Source: Luteibacter jiangsuensis
GTDB lineage: Bacteria > Pseudomonadota > Gammaproteobacteria > Xanthomonadales > Rhodanobacteraceae
Length of the DNA stretch: 64,000 nucleotides
Assembly (NCBI RefSeq): GCF_011742555.1
Contig: NZ_JAAQQR010000003.1
Coordinates: 186,001 to 250,000 of the forward strand
Reading direction: 5' to 3'
Part shown: piece after piece, positions 32,788 to 40,971 of the stretch
Layout of the letters: the number at the start of each line of letters is the position of its first letter
Position numbering within the stretch: the first letter of the stretch is position 1
The notes under the pieces: model-generated
The model's database searches: none
Told to the model about the DNA's origin: nothing
Seen by the model: only the letters and a program-made list of their open reading frames with translations
Translations under genes and position numbers: made by a program

Positions 32788-34380
32788 CTACCAGGGGCGG
32801 GGCGGCACTGCCGGAGGCGGCGTGCCGATGGCCGGTGCCTCACGCAGGCACAGCACGAGACAGACTCCGAGCAGGCCAACGACCGCCGCCAGCAGGAAGC
32901 CATCCAGCGCGGAAAGCGTGTATGCCTGCGCGCGCACCGCGGCGGCCAGCAGCCCGATCCCGCGTTCTTCGGCACCGCCCGTGCCCTGGGTGAGAGGGGT
33001 CATGGCCTTTGCATAGCTCGCGATCCGCTCCATGGTGACGGGATCGCCGTTGGCCACATGCTCGCCGATCAGGTACGAATGCCACTGTTCCGCCTTGCGC
33101 GTGAACAGGATCAGCACCGACGTGCCCAATTGCCCGCCGAAGAGTCTCGCCGTCTGGATGATCGCGCCGAACGTGATGCCGTCGGCGGGCCCGAGGTGGT
33201 GGCCGAAGAAGTAGATCACCGCCGTGAGTTCCAGCGTCTCGCCCATCGCCTGGAGGAGCAGGGCCACACTGAAGTTCGATTCCACCCACTGCGAGGTGAT
33301 GCCGGTCGCCAGCAGGAAGCCGGCGGTGGCGATGGCGAGCCCCGTGCCGATGGCGAAGCGGGGTTCGATGCGGCCGAGCATCCAGGCCACCGTGGGGGCG
33401 ATCACGAACTGGGGCAGAGCCACCCACAGCAGCGCGTTGCCCACCTCGAGCGGACGCAGGCCACGTACCTGGATGAGGTAATTGGCGACCAGCGAATTGC
33501 TGGCCGTCACGAGGAAGCGCGTCACCAGCACCAGCACGATGAGGACGATGACATTGCGCCGGGCGAGCAGTGCGAAATCGAGACTCGGCGTGTCCAGGGT
33601 GGATTCGTGCAACAGGAAGAGGCCCAGCGCGATGACCCCAAGCGCGAGGAGCGTGACCACGAGTGTCGACGAGAACCAGTCCAGCCGGTCGCCCTGGTCG
33701 AGCGCGACGAACACGAGCGTGAACCCGGCGGCGCCGAGCAGCATGCCGCGGAAGTCGCCATGGCGGAGGTAATCGTGGTCGATGGGCAGGCGGCGCAGGC
33801 CGAACCAATAGAGGACGAACAGCGGGCCGGCCACGACGGTGTTCTGCCAGAAGATCCAGTCCCAGGTCACGTGCTCCACGTACCAGCCTTCCAGCGAGGA
33901 GGCCACGTTCAACCCGAGGATGATGTTCATCGCGTACGCCGCGAGGCCCCATGGCCACAGCGTTCGCGGCAGGCTCGTCAGGATGAACGAAGCCGTCAGC
34001 GGAATGAACGTTCCCGAGCCGAGCCCCGCCATGACCTGAAGCAGCAGGAACGTGCGCAAGTCCGGCGCCAGGGGCAGCAGGAACTCGGCCACGCCGTAGA
34101 CCACGCAACCGACGAGAAGCACCCGGCGTGGCGTGAAGGCGCGCCCCAGGAAGATGGCCAGCGGGCCGATCATCATCTGCGCCGCGGAAAACGCGGTCGG
34201 AATCCACGCGCCTTCGTCGAAACCCGCCCCGATCGCGCCGCGCACGTCGGCGAGGCCGATGGACGTCAGGCGGGTCGTGAGTGTCGTGGTCACCGCACCC
34301 ACCAGAACCGCCGCAATGCCGAGCCACGGCAGGGGAGCCGGCGGTGCCGGCGCGGCGACGGCATCGGCGCTGGCATTCAT
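32788..34380 (-). CDS. DHA2-family MFS transporter of the second efflux operon
   Basis: The 530-residue multi-helix inner membrane protein is related to EmrB. 'FDEGAWIPTAFSAAQMMIGP' corresponds to the start of helix 2 in the DHA2 family. 'EHVTWDWIFWQNTVVAGPLF' matches the conserved loop before helix 6. It is more divergent than the EmrB homologue at 6738 and lacks the LDxTIVNVALP form of motif D1. It is the last gene of the operon adaptor, outer-membrane factor, transporter; the start ATG overlaps the preceding stop (ATGA at 34377-34380). Substrate unknown. Confidence 0.9.
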   Translation of the reverse strand: MNASADAVAAPAPPAPLPWLGIAAVLVGAVTTTLTTRLTSIGLADVRGAIGAGFDEGAWIPTAFSAAQMMIGPLAIFLGRAFTPRRVLLVGCVVYGVAEFLLPLAPDLRTFLLLQVMAGLGSGTFIPLTASFILTSLPRTLWPWGLAAYAMNIILGLNVASSLEGWYVEHVTWDWIFWQNTVVAGPLFVLYWFGLRRLPIDHDYLRHGDFRGMLLGAAGFTLVFVALDQGDRLDWFSSTLVVTLLALGVIALGLFLLHESTLDTPSLDFALLARRNVIVLIVLVLVTRFLVTASNSLVANYLIQVRGLRPLEVGNALLWVALPQFVIAPTVAWMLGRIEPRFAIGTGLAIATAGFLLATGITSQWVESNFSVALLLQAMGETLELTAVIYFFGHHLGPADGITFGAIIQTARLFGGQLGTSVLILFTRKAEQWHSYLIGEHVANGDPVTMERIASYAKAMTPLTQGTGGAEERGIGLLAAAVRAQAYTLSALDGFLLAAVVGLLGVCLVLCLREAPAIGTPPPAVPPRPW

Positions 34381-35804
34381 CGCGGCGCTCCGGCGGACGC
34401 CACCGGCTGGCGGGGTACCGCATCGCCTTCCTGCCATCCGCCGCCGAGGGCCTTGATCAGCGCCACCGTGGCAAGGAGGCGCTGCTGGTCGTTCTGGATG
34501 GCGGCGCGGCGGCTTGCCAGCGCCTGCCGTTCCGAATCGACCACTTCGAAATAACCCGCCAGGCCACGGTCGTAGCGCGAACGCGACACCTCTGCGGCGG
34601 AGGTCGCCGCATCGACGGTCGCGGCCAGCGCCTCGCCCTGCTCGCGCAGCCAGCGCGCGTCGCTGAGGGCATCCTGCACTTCCCGGAACGCGACGATGCC
34701 ACCCTGCCGCCAGTTCGCCAGGGCGCCGCGGTATGCCGCTTCGGCCGCCTGCAGGTTGGCGCGGTTGCGGCCGCCGTCGAAGATCGGCAGGCGGACGACA
34801 GGGCCGATCGACCACGCACGGCTGTCGCGGCCGGTAAGGTCGCCGAGGCTGTCGCTGGCCACGCCGCCCGCCGCGGTCAACCGCACCTGGGGGAAGAACG
34901 CGGCTCGCGCCACGCCGATCCGGGCACTGGCCGCCGCAAGCGCACGCTCGTCCGCGGCGACGTCGGGGCGCCGTTCGAGCAAGCTGGACGGCAGACCGGC
35001 AGGTACGTCGGGCAGTACGGGCGTCCATGCGCGCGCGGCCAGCGTGAAATCCGGCGCGTTGCGACCTTCGAGTACCGCGAGCGCGTGCTCGAGGTTGTCC
35101 CGGCGGCGCCGGGCATCGGCGAGGTCGGCCCGCGTCTGCGCGAGGTCGGCGCGGGCGCGCAGCACGTCCAGATCGCCGACCACGCCGGCATGCGCACGTC
35201 GCTCCGCCAGCCGAAGCGCGTCGTCGCGCAGGCTTACCGTGCGCACCAGCACCTCGATGTCGCGGTCGGTGCTGCGTAACGAGACATACGTGGAGGTGGT
35301 GGTCGCAGCGAGGCTGAGGCGGACGGCGGCCACGGTATCCGCGCTGCCTTGCACGTCGGCACCCGCGGCTTCGACGCTTCGTCGCACGCGCCCCCAAAGG
35401 TCCACTTCGTAGGCGACGTCGACGGGTACGCGCCACAGCGTGGTTTCGAGTTCGGGGAGGCGGTTGTCCACGGTGCTCGACGTCCGTGCACGCGCATAGG
35501 CCGGATCCAGCGAAACGTCCGGAAACTCGTCGGCACGTGCCACGCCGAGCAGGGCACGGATGCGGTCGTGCCGCGCAAGCGCGGCGGCGAGGTCCTGGTT
35601 GGCGGCAAGCGCCGCTTCGACATGGCGATCCAGTTCCTCGTCGCCGAACAGGGTCCACCAGCGGTCCGGCAGAGGCGCGCCCGGCGCGGGTGCCTCGCGC
35701 CAGGCGTCGGGCGGTGCGGTATCGGGCCGCCGGTAGTCCGGCCCGACGACGCAACCCGCGAGTGCGGCGACAAGCAGGCACGGCAAGGCGGCGCGTATCG
35801 TCAT
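34377..35804 (-). CDS. NodT-family outer membrane factor lipoprotein (second efflux operon)
   Basis: The 475-residue TolC-superfamily channel has a lipoprotein signal with lipobox LAGCV right at the N-terminus. 'VGPDYRRPD' follows, typical of NodT/OprM proteins, and then two OEP repeats ('ERRPDVAADERALAAASARIGVARAAFFPQV'). Translational overlap on both sides (ATGA with 35801 and 34377) shows a single three-gene transcript. It is a paralogue of the channel at 3805-5319 but clearly diverged, so the second operon is not a recent duplicate. Confidence 0.92.
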   Translation of the reverse strand: MTIRAALPCLLVAALAGCVVGPDYRRPDTAPPDAWREAPAPGAPLPDRWWTLFGDEELDRHVEAALAANQDLAAALARHDRIRALLGVARADEFPDVSLDPAYARARTSSTVDNRLPELETTLWRVPVDVAYEVDLWGRVRRSVEAAGADVQGSADTVAAVRLSLAATTTSTYVSLRSTDRDIEVLVRTVSLRDDALRLAERRAHAGVVGDLDVLRARADLAQTRADLADARRRRDNLEHALAVLEGRNAPDFTLAARAWTPVLPDVPAGLPSSLLERRPDVAADERALAAASARIGVARAAFFPQVRLTAAGGVASDSLGDLTGRDSRAWSIGPVVRLPIFDGGRNRANLQAAEAAYRGALANWRQGGIVAFREVQDALSDARWLREQGEALAATVDAATSAAEVSRSRYDRGLAGYFEVVDSERQALASRRAAIQNDQQRLLATVALIKALGGGWQEGDAVPRQPVASAGAPR

Positions 35805-36793
35805 GGCCTGTCGTTTCCGCCGGCGCGGATCCGCACCACCGTCGACAGGCCCGGTGCCAGCCGTTCGCGGTAGCGGCGCAGGTCGTCGGCCGCGAAGAGG
35901 ATCTTCACCGGCACGCGTTGCACCACCTTCGTGAAATTGCCGGTGGCGTTGTCAGGGGGGAGCAGCGCGAATTGCGAACCCGAGGCCGGTGAAATGCTGT
36001 CCACCCGGCCTGCGAAGCGTACGTCGGGCAGGGCGTCTACGGTCATGTTCGCGACGGTGCCGCGGCGAATGCCCGCCAGTTGGGTTTCCTTGAAATTGGC
36101 CACGACCCACACGTCGTCCGACACGATGGAGAGCAGCGTCTGGCCGGCATTCACACGCGCGCCGACCTCGACGGTGCGGCGGCCGACGTAACCGTTCACA
36201 GGCGCGATCACCTTGGTGTAGCCGTATGCCAGCTGTGCGTCGTGCAGGGCGGCTTCTCCCGTCGCCACCTGGGCCTGTGCCGACTCCCGGGCAGCCATGG
36301 CGGCCACCTTGCGCGCGGCGGCGCTCGCACGATGGGCCACCGCGGAATCGGCCGCCGCCTTCGCCGCATCGTATTCCTGCCGGGAGATGCCACGCGGGGT
36401 TTCATTCACCAGCTCCCCGGCGCGGCGCAAGTCCAGCGTCGTCTTCCTCACCGATGCGTCGGCGGCGGCGATGGCGGCGGCGGCCTCCGCCACTTGCGCC
36501 TCCGCGCTGGCCACCTGGCCCTTCGCCCGGGCGATCTCGGCGCGGGCCTGCTCCACGCGCACGTCGAAGTCGCGGGTGTCGAGCTCGAGCAGTACCTGTC
36601 CCGCCAGCACGTGCTGGTTGTCGTCCACGTGCAGCGCCAGCACGGTACCGGTGACGCGTGGCGCGACCGGATGAATGCGGCCGGTCACGTAGGCATCGGT
36701 GGTCGTTTCGGTACGGTCCAGCCAGAAGAAAAGGAAGACGGCCAACGTGCCGAGCACGAGCATCCCCCCGACGATGCGCAACGCGTGTTTCAT
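35801..36793 (-). CDS. HlyD/EmrA-type membrane fusion protein (second efflux operon)
   Basis: The 330-residue periplasmic adaptor has one N-terminal membrane helix (IVGGMLVLGTLAVFLFFWL), the hallmark 'TTTDAYVTGRIHPVAPRVTG', a long Ala-rich coiled coil, and the C-terminal 'VWVVANFKETQLAGIRRG' segment. Unlike the adaptor at 5316 it has only a few cytoplasmic residues. I chose ATG 36793, preceded by AGGAACG; the frame extends 30 codons further without any sign of coding use. It is the first gene of the operon and is divergent from modA. The shared gap 36794-36941 holds the ModE box. Confidence 0.92.
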   Translation of the reverse strand: MKHALRIVGGMLVLGTLAVFLFFWLDRTETTTDAYVTGRIHPVAPRVTGTVLALHVDDNQHVLAGQVLLELDTRDFDVRVEQARAEIARAKGQVASAEAQVAEAAAAIAAADASVRKTTLDLRRAGELVNETPRGISRQEYDAAKAAADSAVAHRASAAARKVAAMAARESAQAQVATGEAALHDAQLAYGYTKVIAPVNGYVGRRTVEVGARVNAGQTLLSIVSDDVWVVANFKETQLAGIRRGTVANMTVDALPDVRFAGRVDSISPASGSQFALLPPDNATGNFTKVVQRVPVKILFAADDLRRYRERLAPGLSTVVRIRAGGNDRP

Positions 36794-36884
36794 GCAGAGC
36801 GTTCCTGACGATAGCCCGTCACGCTGCCACCATGGCGCCCCGTTAGCTTGGCGATTCCTGTGTCGCGGCACGGCGGTTTTCACG

Positions 36885-36918
36885 TTGACCTGCCGCTATA
36901 TAGGTTCCTATATTGCGG
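36885..36918 (+). promoter_or_regulatory. modABC promoter with overlapping ModE box
   Basis: TTGACC (36885-36890) and TATATT (36909-36914), 18 bp apart, form a good sigma-70 promoter. Over the -10 box lies an inverted repeat: CCGCTATATAGG, spacer TT, CCTATATTGCGG (36893-36918), with 11 of 12 positions paired. This is the form expected of a ModE operator, so molybdate-bound ModE (39140-39934) should repress modABC. Confidence 0.88.
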
Positions 36919-36941
36919 TCCTTCCCTTCCGGAACCGGCCC

Positions 36942-37688
36942 ATGCGCCTTCGCCTCTTCGTCGCGCTGATCCTGCTCGCCGGGTCACCGCTGGCCGGTGC
37001 CGCCGATCTCGTCGTATCGGCGGCTGCCAGCCTGACCGACGCCTTTCGTGCCACCGCCCGGGCCTACGAGACGGCCCATCCCGGCACGCACGTGGTGCTG
37101 AACTTCGCGGCGTCGGACGTGCTGCTGCGCCAGATCGTCAATGGCGCGCCGGCGGACGTCTTCGCTTCGGCCGATCAGGCGGCGATGGACAAGGCCGTGG
37201 CCGCGAACGCCGTGGAGCCGGCGTCCCGCGTCAATTTCGCACGCAACCGGCTGCTGCTGATCGTCCCGAAGCCCCCGCGCGTGGCAGTCACGTCGCCCGC
37301 TTCCCTCGCCGAAAGCGCGGTGCAGCGCGTGGCCTATGGCGATCCGGCCTCGGTGCCGGCGGGCCGCTATGCGAAGGCCGCGCTGGAAGCGTCGGGCCTG
37401 TGGGAAACCGTGTCCGCCAAGGGCGTACTGGCGCAGAACGTGCGCCAGGCGCTGGATTACGTCGCGCGGGGCGAGGTCGATGCGGGCCTGGTGTTCGCCA
37501 CGGACGCGGCGATGATGCCCGATCGCGTGCAGGTGGTGGCCACCGTGCCCACCACCACCCCGGTCACCTATCCCATCGCCGTCGTCGCCGGCTCGAAGCA
37601 GGGTGCGGAAGCCGCATCGTTCGTCGCCTTCGTCACATCGGACCAGGGCCGGCGGATCCTGGCCCGCTACGGTTTCGGGGCGCCCTGA
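36942..37688 (+). CDS. modA: molybdate-binding periplasmic protein ModA
   Basis: The 248-residue protein captures molybdate (or tungstate) in the periplasm for the ModBC importer. It has a signal peptide ending LAGAA and the ModA signatures 'LVVSAAASLTDAFRATARAYE', 'VLNFAASDVLLRQIVNGAPADVFASAD' and the Tyr-containing 'VAYGDPASVPAGRYAKAALE'. The open frame begins earlier, but ATG 36942 fits the signal peptide, has GGAA upstream and lies just after the predicted promoter and ModE box. modB starts 5 nt after its stop. Confidence 0.96.
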   Translation: MRLRLFVALILLAGSPLAGAADLVVSAAASLTDAFRATARAYETAHPGTHVVLNFAASDVLLRQIVNGAPADVFASADQAAMDKAVAANAVEPASRVNFARNRLLLIVPKPPRVAVTSPASLAESAVQRVAYGDPASVPAGRYAKAALEASGLWETVSAKGVLAQNVRQALDYVARGEVDAGLVFATDAAMMPDRVQVVATVPTTTPVTYPIAVVAGSKQGAEAASFVAFVTSDQGRRILARYGFGAP

Positions 37689-37693
37689 CGGTC

Positions 37694-38368
37694 ATGGACC
37701 CACTCTGGGTGCCGCTCGCGCTCACGCTCAAGGTGGCCTTGTGGGCGACCGCGATCAATCTGGTGCTCGGCGTTGCGGTGGCATTCGGGCTCTCGCGCTG
37801 GCGCTCGCACATGCGCGAGGTGGTGGACTCGGTGCTCACCCTTCCGCTGGTGCTGCCGCCGACCGTGCTGGGTTATTACCTGCTGGTGCTGCTGGGCCGG
37901 CGCGGCACGTTCGGCGCGTGGCTCGATCGCCTGGGCATCGAGCTCGTGTTCACCTGGCAGGGCGCGGTCATCGCGTCGACGCTGGTGGCCTTTCCCCTGG
38001 TGCAGAAGGCCGCGCGAGCCGCGTTCGAAGCGGTGGATCCGCAACTGGAGGACGCAGCACGCGTGCTCGGGTTGGGCCGCGCAGCGACCTTCTTCCGCGT
38101 ATCGCTTCCGCTCGCGAGCCGCGGTATCACCGCCGGCGCGCTGCTCGCTTTCGCGCGGGCGATGGGCGAGTTCGGCGCGACGCTGATGATCGCGGGCAAC
38201 CTGCCGGGCCGCACGCAGACACTTTCCGTGGCGATCTACGCCGCGGTGCAGGCGGGTGACGATCGTTCCGCGGGCGTCATGGTGGCCGTCACCTCGATCG
38301 TCTGTGTCGTGGCGCTGCTGCTGGCCGGCTGGCTGGCGCCGGACCACCTGCGGAAAACGCGGCCATGA
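37694..38368 (+). CDS. modB: molybdate ABC transporter permease ModB
   Basis: The 224-residue inner membrane permease has five to six predicted helices. The CysTWM-type permease loop reads 'VDPQLEDAARVLGLGRAATFFRVSLPLASRGITAG', which is the EAA motif that docks on the ATPase. 'FARAMGEFGATLMIAGN' follows, characteristic of ModB. The ATG at 37694 is 5 nt after modA, and the stop overlaps the modC start. Length and order are normal for the family. Confidence 0.96.
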   Translation: MDPLWVPLALTLKVALWATAINLVLGVAVAFGLSRWRSHMREVVDSVLTLPLVLPPTVLGYYLLVLLGRRGTFGAWLDRLGIELVFTWQGAVIASTLVAFPLVQKAARAAFEAVDPQLEDAARVLGLGRAATFFRVSLPLASRGITAGALLAFARAMGEFGATLMIAGNLPGRTQTLSVAIYAAVQAGDDRSAGVMVAVTSIVCVVALLLAGWLAPDHLRKTRP

Positions 38369-39042
38369 GCGTCGACGTATCGATCCGCAAGGTGCTGCGC
38401 TCGGGCGACCGCCATTTCGAGCTGGACGTGACCTTCGCGTCGAACCACCGGCGGATCGTGCTCTTCGGCCATTCCGGCGCGGGCAAGAGCCAGACGCTGC
38501 GCGCCATGGCGGGGTTGCTGACGCCGGACGCGGGGCATGTACGCGTCGACGGCGCCACCTTGTTCGACGCATCCGCGGGGGTGAACCTTCCGCCGCGCGA
38601 GCGCGGCGTCGGATATGTCTTTCAGGACTACGCCCTGTTCCCGCATCTCACCGTGGCGCAGAACATCGGCTTCGCGCTGGAGGGCGGCTGGCTCAACCCT
38701 CGCCGCCGGGCCCGCGGCGAGCGGGTGCGCCGGTGGATCGACATGTTCGAACTCGGTCCGGTCGCAGAGAGCCACCCGTCGCGCATCTCCGGCGGGCAGC
38801 GGCAGCGTGTCGCACTGGCGCGCGCGCTCGTGGCGGAACCGCGGCTCGTGCTGCTCGACGAGCCCTTCGCCGCGCTCGATCCCGCACTGCGCGCGCGCAT
38901 GCGCAGCGAACTGTGCGCGTTGCAGGCGCGCCTGGACCTGCAGATGCTGGTGATCACGCACGATCCGGCGGACGTCGAAGCGCTGGACGGCCACACCATC
39001 GAACTGCGCGACGGGCGTGTCGTGACGACGGCACGCTTGTAG
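38365..39042 (+). CDS. modC: molybdate ABC transporter ATP-binding protein ModC, short form
   Basis: This subunit powers ModAB. Walker A is GHSGAGKS, signature ISGGQRQR, Walker B LVLLDEPFAAL, and the Q-loop is 'YVFQDYALFPHL'. At 225 residues it has only the nucleotide-binding domain. The C-terminal MOP (molybdate-binding) regulatory domain of the roughly 350-residue E. coli ModC is absent, so trans-inhibition by molybdate is probably missing. The stop codon TAG lies inside the palindromic repeat at 39039-39143, which may have trimmed the original C-terminus. Confidence 0.93.
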   Translation: MSVDVSIRKVLRSGDRHFELDVTFASNHRRIVLFGHSGAGKSQTLRAMAGLLTPDAGHVRVDGATLFDASAGVNLPPRERGVGYVFQDYALFPHLTVAQNIGFALEGGWLNPRRRARGERVRRWIDMFELGPVAESHPSRISGGQRQRVALARALVAEPRLVLLDEPFAALDPALRARMRSELCALQARLDLQMLVITHDPADVEALDGHTIELRDGRVVTTARL

Positions 39043-39143
39043 GAGCGTGCCCCGCGCGACATGTTTTCGGGCCAGTCCCCAAGTGGGCGCGCCAGCTCCC
39101 GGTCACGGCCTCAAAACATGTCGCGCGCAGGGCGCGCTCCTAC
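39039..39143. repeat. family 2 palindromic repeat between modC and modE
   Basis: The element runs from GTAGGAGCGTGCC to GGCGCGCTCCTAC, with inner inverted arms around ACATGTTTT and AAAACATGT. A second copy lies at 63205-63310 with the same ends and inner arms. The modC and modE stop codons are both the TAG of the element's GTAGGAGC ends, one on each strand, so the element is exactly wedged between two convergent genes. Confidence 0.88.
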
Positions 39144-39934
39144 GTGGTCACTCCCAGAATCACCGACGACGCATCGAAGATCGCGACGACGCTCTTGCCC
39201 TCGGCGAGTTCCAGCGCGTGCACGCTCTCCATGGTGACGATGGCGGCGATGTTGCCGCCGCCGCCGAGGGCGATACTCACCTCGCCGTTCACGGCGCCGG
39301 GTGACACATGCGACACCGTGCCCGGCAAGCGGTTCGAAGCGGACAGGCGCCATCCGTCGCCGGGTAGCCCGACCATCACCCAGCTCGCTTTCACCAAGGC
39401 GACCACGGGGCGGCCTGGAACAAGGCCGAGACTCGCCGCGCTTTCGCGCGTCACCGTGGCGACGAGGCAGGTGTCGCCGGGCAGCCGGATCTCGACGGTG
39501 TCGTTCACGACGCCCTCGACCACTCGCGACACGATACCGGCCAGCTGATTGCGTGCACTCGTGCGCATCGTGAAATTCCTCAGCATGTGGAGATCGTCGG
39601 CAGCGCTATCGCCCAATGCCGCGAGACGGTCAACGAAGTGGCGGTGTTCGGTCTCGATGCGGCGAAACGATTCGATCAGGCGTTCGGCACGCGGCGTCAG
39701 CCGGGCACCACCGCCGCCACGGCCGCCGGCGGAACGCACGACCAGCGGTTCGCCGGCGAGGTTGTTCATGGTGTCCACCGCATCCCAGGCACCCTTGTAA
39801 CTCATGCCCACGGCCTTGGCGGCGGCCGTGATGGAGCCGGTAGCAGCGATCTGCGCCAGCAGTTCCACGCGGTCGATGCCGCCCCAGCGGCGGGCGCCAT
39901 CGGTCAGCCAGAGCGAGCCTTCGTAACGGAGCAT
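39140..39934 (-). CDS. modE: molybdate-responsive transcriptional regulator ModE
   Basis: The 264-residue regulator has an N-terminal LysR-type winged helix ('LAQIAATGSITAAAKAVGMSYKGAWDAVDTMNN', about residues 25-60) and the ModE-typical 'RSAGGRGGGGARLT'. Two MOP domains (SARNQLAGIV... and 'GLVPGRPVVALVKASWVMVG') bind molybdate at the dimer interface. With metal bound it should repress modABC through the box at 36893-36918. It is convergent with modC. The domain set is complete. Confidence 0.95.
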   Translation of the reverse strand: MLRYEGSLWLTDGARRWGGIDRVELLAQIAATGSITAAAKAVGMSYKGAWDAVDTMNNLAGEPLVVRSAGGRGGGGARLTPRAERLIESFRRIETEHRHFVDRLAALGDSAADDLHMLRNFTMRTSARNQLAGIVSRVVEGVVNDTVEIRLPGDTCLVATVTRESAASLGLVPGRPVVALVKASWVMVGLPGDGWRLSASNRLPGTVSHVSPGAVNGEVSIALGGGGNIAAIVTMESVHALELAEGKSVVAIFDASSVILGVTT

Positions 39935-39981
39935 CGTCTTTTCCCAAGGGACCGTCGAAGTTTAGGCTTCCCGGCCCGGTC

Positions 39982-40971
39982 GTGGGATCATTCCCGGCAT
40001 TCACGACGATACGACAGGCAGGCGCGGCGGTGCTCAGGCAGGATTCGAAGACTTCGAAGGCGATCGCGGCGCGGACGGCGAAAATGCTCGTGATGGCCGC
40101 GATCGTCGGTGGCGCCGTGTTCCTCCTCCACCGCTATATCGAACGCATGGCCTGGCAGGACGTGCGCGAGGCCATCGACCGCATACCGCGCTGGCATGTG
40201 GTGGGCTCCATCGTCGCCACGCTGATCAGCTGGATCTGTCTGACCGCTTACGACGTGTTCGCCGTGGAGACCGTGGTTCCCGGAAAGGTGTCGATGCGGA
40301 TGAAGATCTTTTCCGGTTTCACCACCCACGCCATCTGCAATGCACTGGGCTTCCACGCCATTACGGGCACGGCGCTGCGTTATCGCATGTTGTCCACCCA
40401 GGGCGTGGGCGCGGCCGATGTCGCGCGCGTGGTCGGGCTGATCGGCTTCGCGGTGGGCATGGGGTTTGCCTCCGCCACGTGTCTCGCGCTGATGCTCGAA
40501 CCGTCCATTGCCCAGGGCTGGGGGCGCTGGCCCGGCGTGGCCTTGCTCGTCGCCTTCGTGGTCCTGCTGCGCTGGCTTGCCGGGAAACACGACGAATTGA
40601 AAGTATGGAAATTCAGCACACCGGTGCCGTCGGCACGCTCGGCCGGCGCCCAGATGGCGATCGGCGTGGTGGAAATGGTCGGCGCCACCGGTGCGATGTA
40701 CTTGCTGCTACCGACCGAGATCGCCGGCAGCTTCCTCGACTTCGCACCGATCTACGTGGGCGCGATCCTCGCCGGCATCGTCAGTAACACGCCGGGCGGC
40801 ATCGGTGCGTTCGAAGCGATCACCCTCGCGGCATTCCCGCAGGAGCAGCGGGCGCAGGTACTGGCTGCCTTGCTCGCCTATCGCGCCATCTATGGTCTGG
40901 GACCGCTGGCGGTGGCATCGCTGGCGCTCGCGGTGTTCGAGGTGCGGCGCCGGGTGGCCAGCCCCGCATGA
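39982..40971 (+). CDS. lysylphosphatidylglycerol synthase-like (UPF0104) membrane protein
   Basis: The 329-residue polytopic membrane protein resembles the flippase half of MprF/YbhN proteins. Visible segments are 'GFTTHAICNALGFHAITGTALRYRM' and 'GIVSNTPGGIGAFEAITLAAFP', the latter the family signature near the C-terminus. About eight hydrophobic helices are present. The aminoacyl-transferase domain of full MprF is absent, so it probably moves a lipid rather than modifies it. The start is uncertain: GTG 39982 has no ribosome binding site, while GTG 40030 has AGGCAGG upstream. Its stop overlaps the next start (ATGA at 40968). Confidence 0.8.
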   Translation: MGSFPAFTTIRQAGAAVLRQDSKTSKAIAARTAKMLVMAAIVGGAVFLLHRYIERMAWQDVREAIDRIPRWHVVGSIVATLISWICLTAYDVFAVETVVPGKVSMRMKIFSGFTTHAICNALGFHAITGTALRYRMLSTQGVGAADVARVVGLIGFAVGMGFASATCLALMLEPSIAQGWGRWPGVALLVAFVVLLRWLAGKHDELKVWKFSTPVPSARSAGAQMAIGVVEMVGATGAMYLLLPTEIAGSFLDFAPIYVGAILAGIVSNTPGGIGAFEAITLAAFPQEQRAQVLAALLAYRAIYGLGPLAVASLALAVFEVRRRVASPA

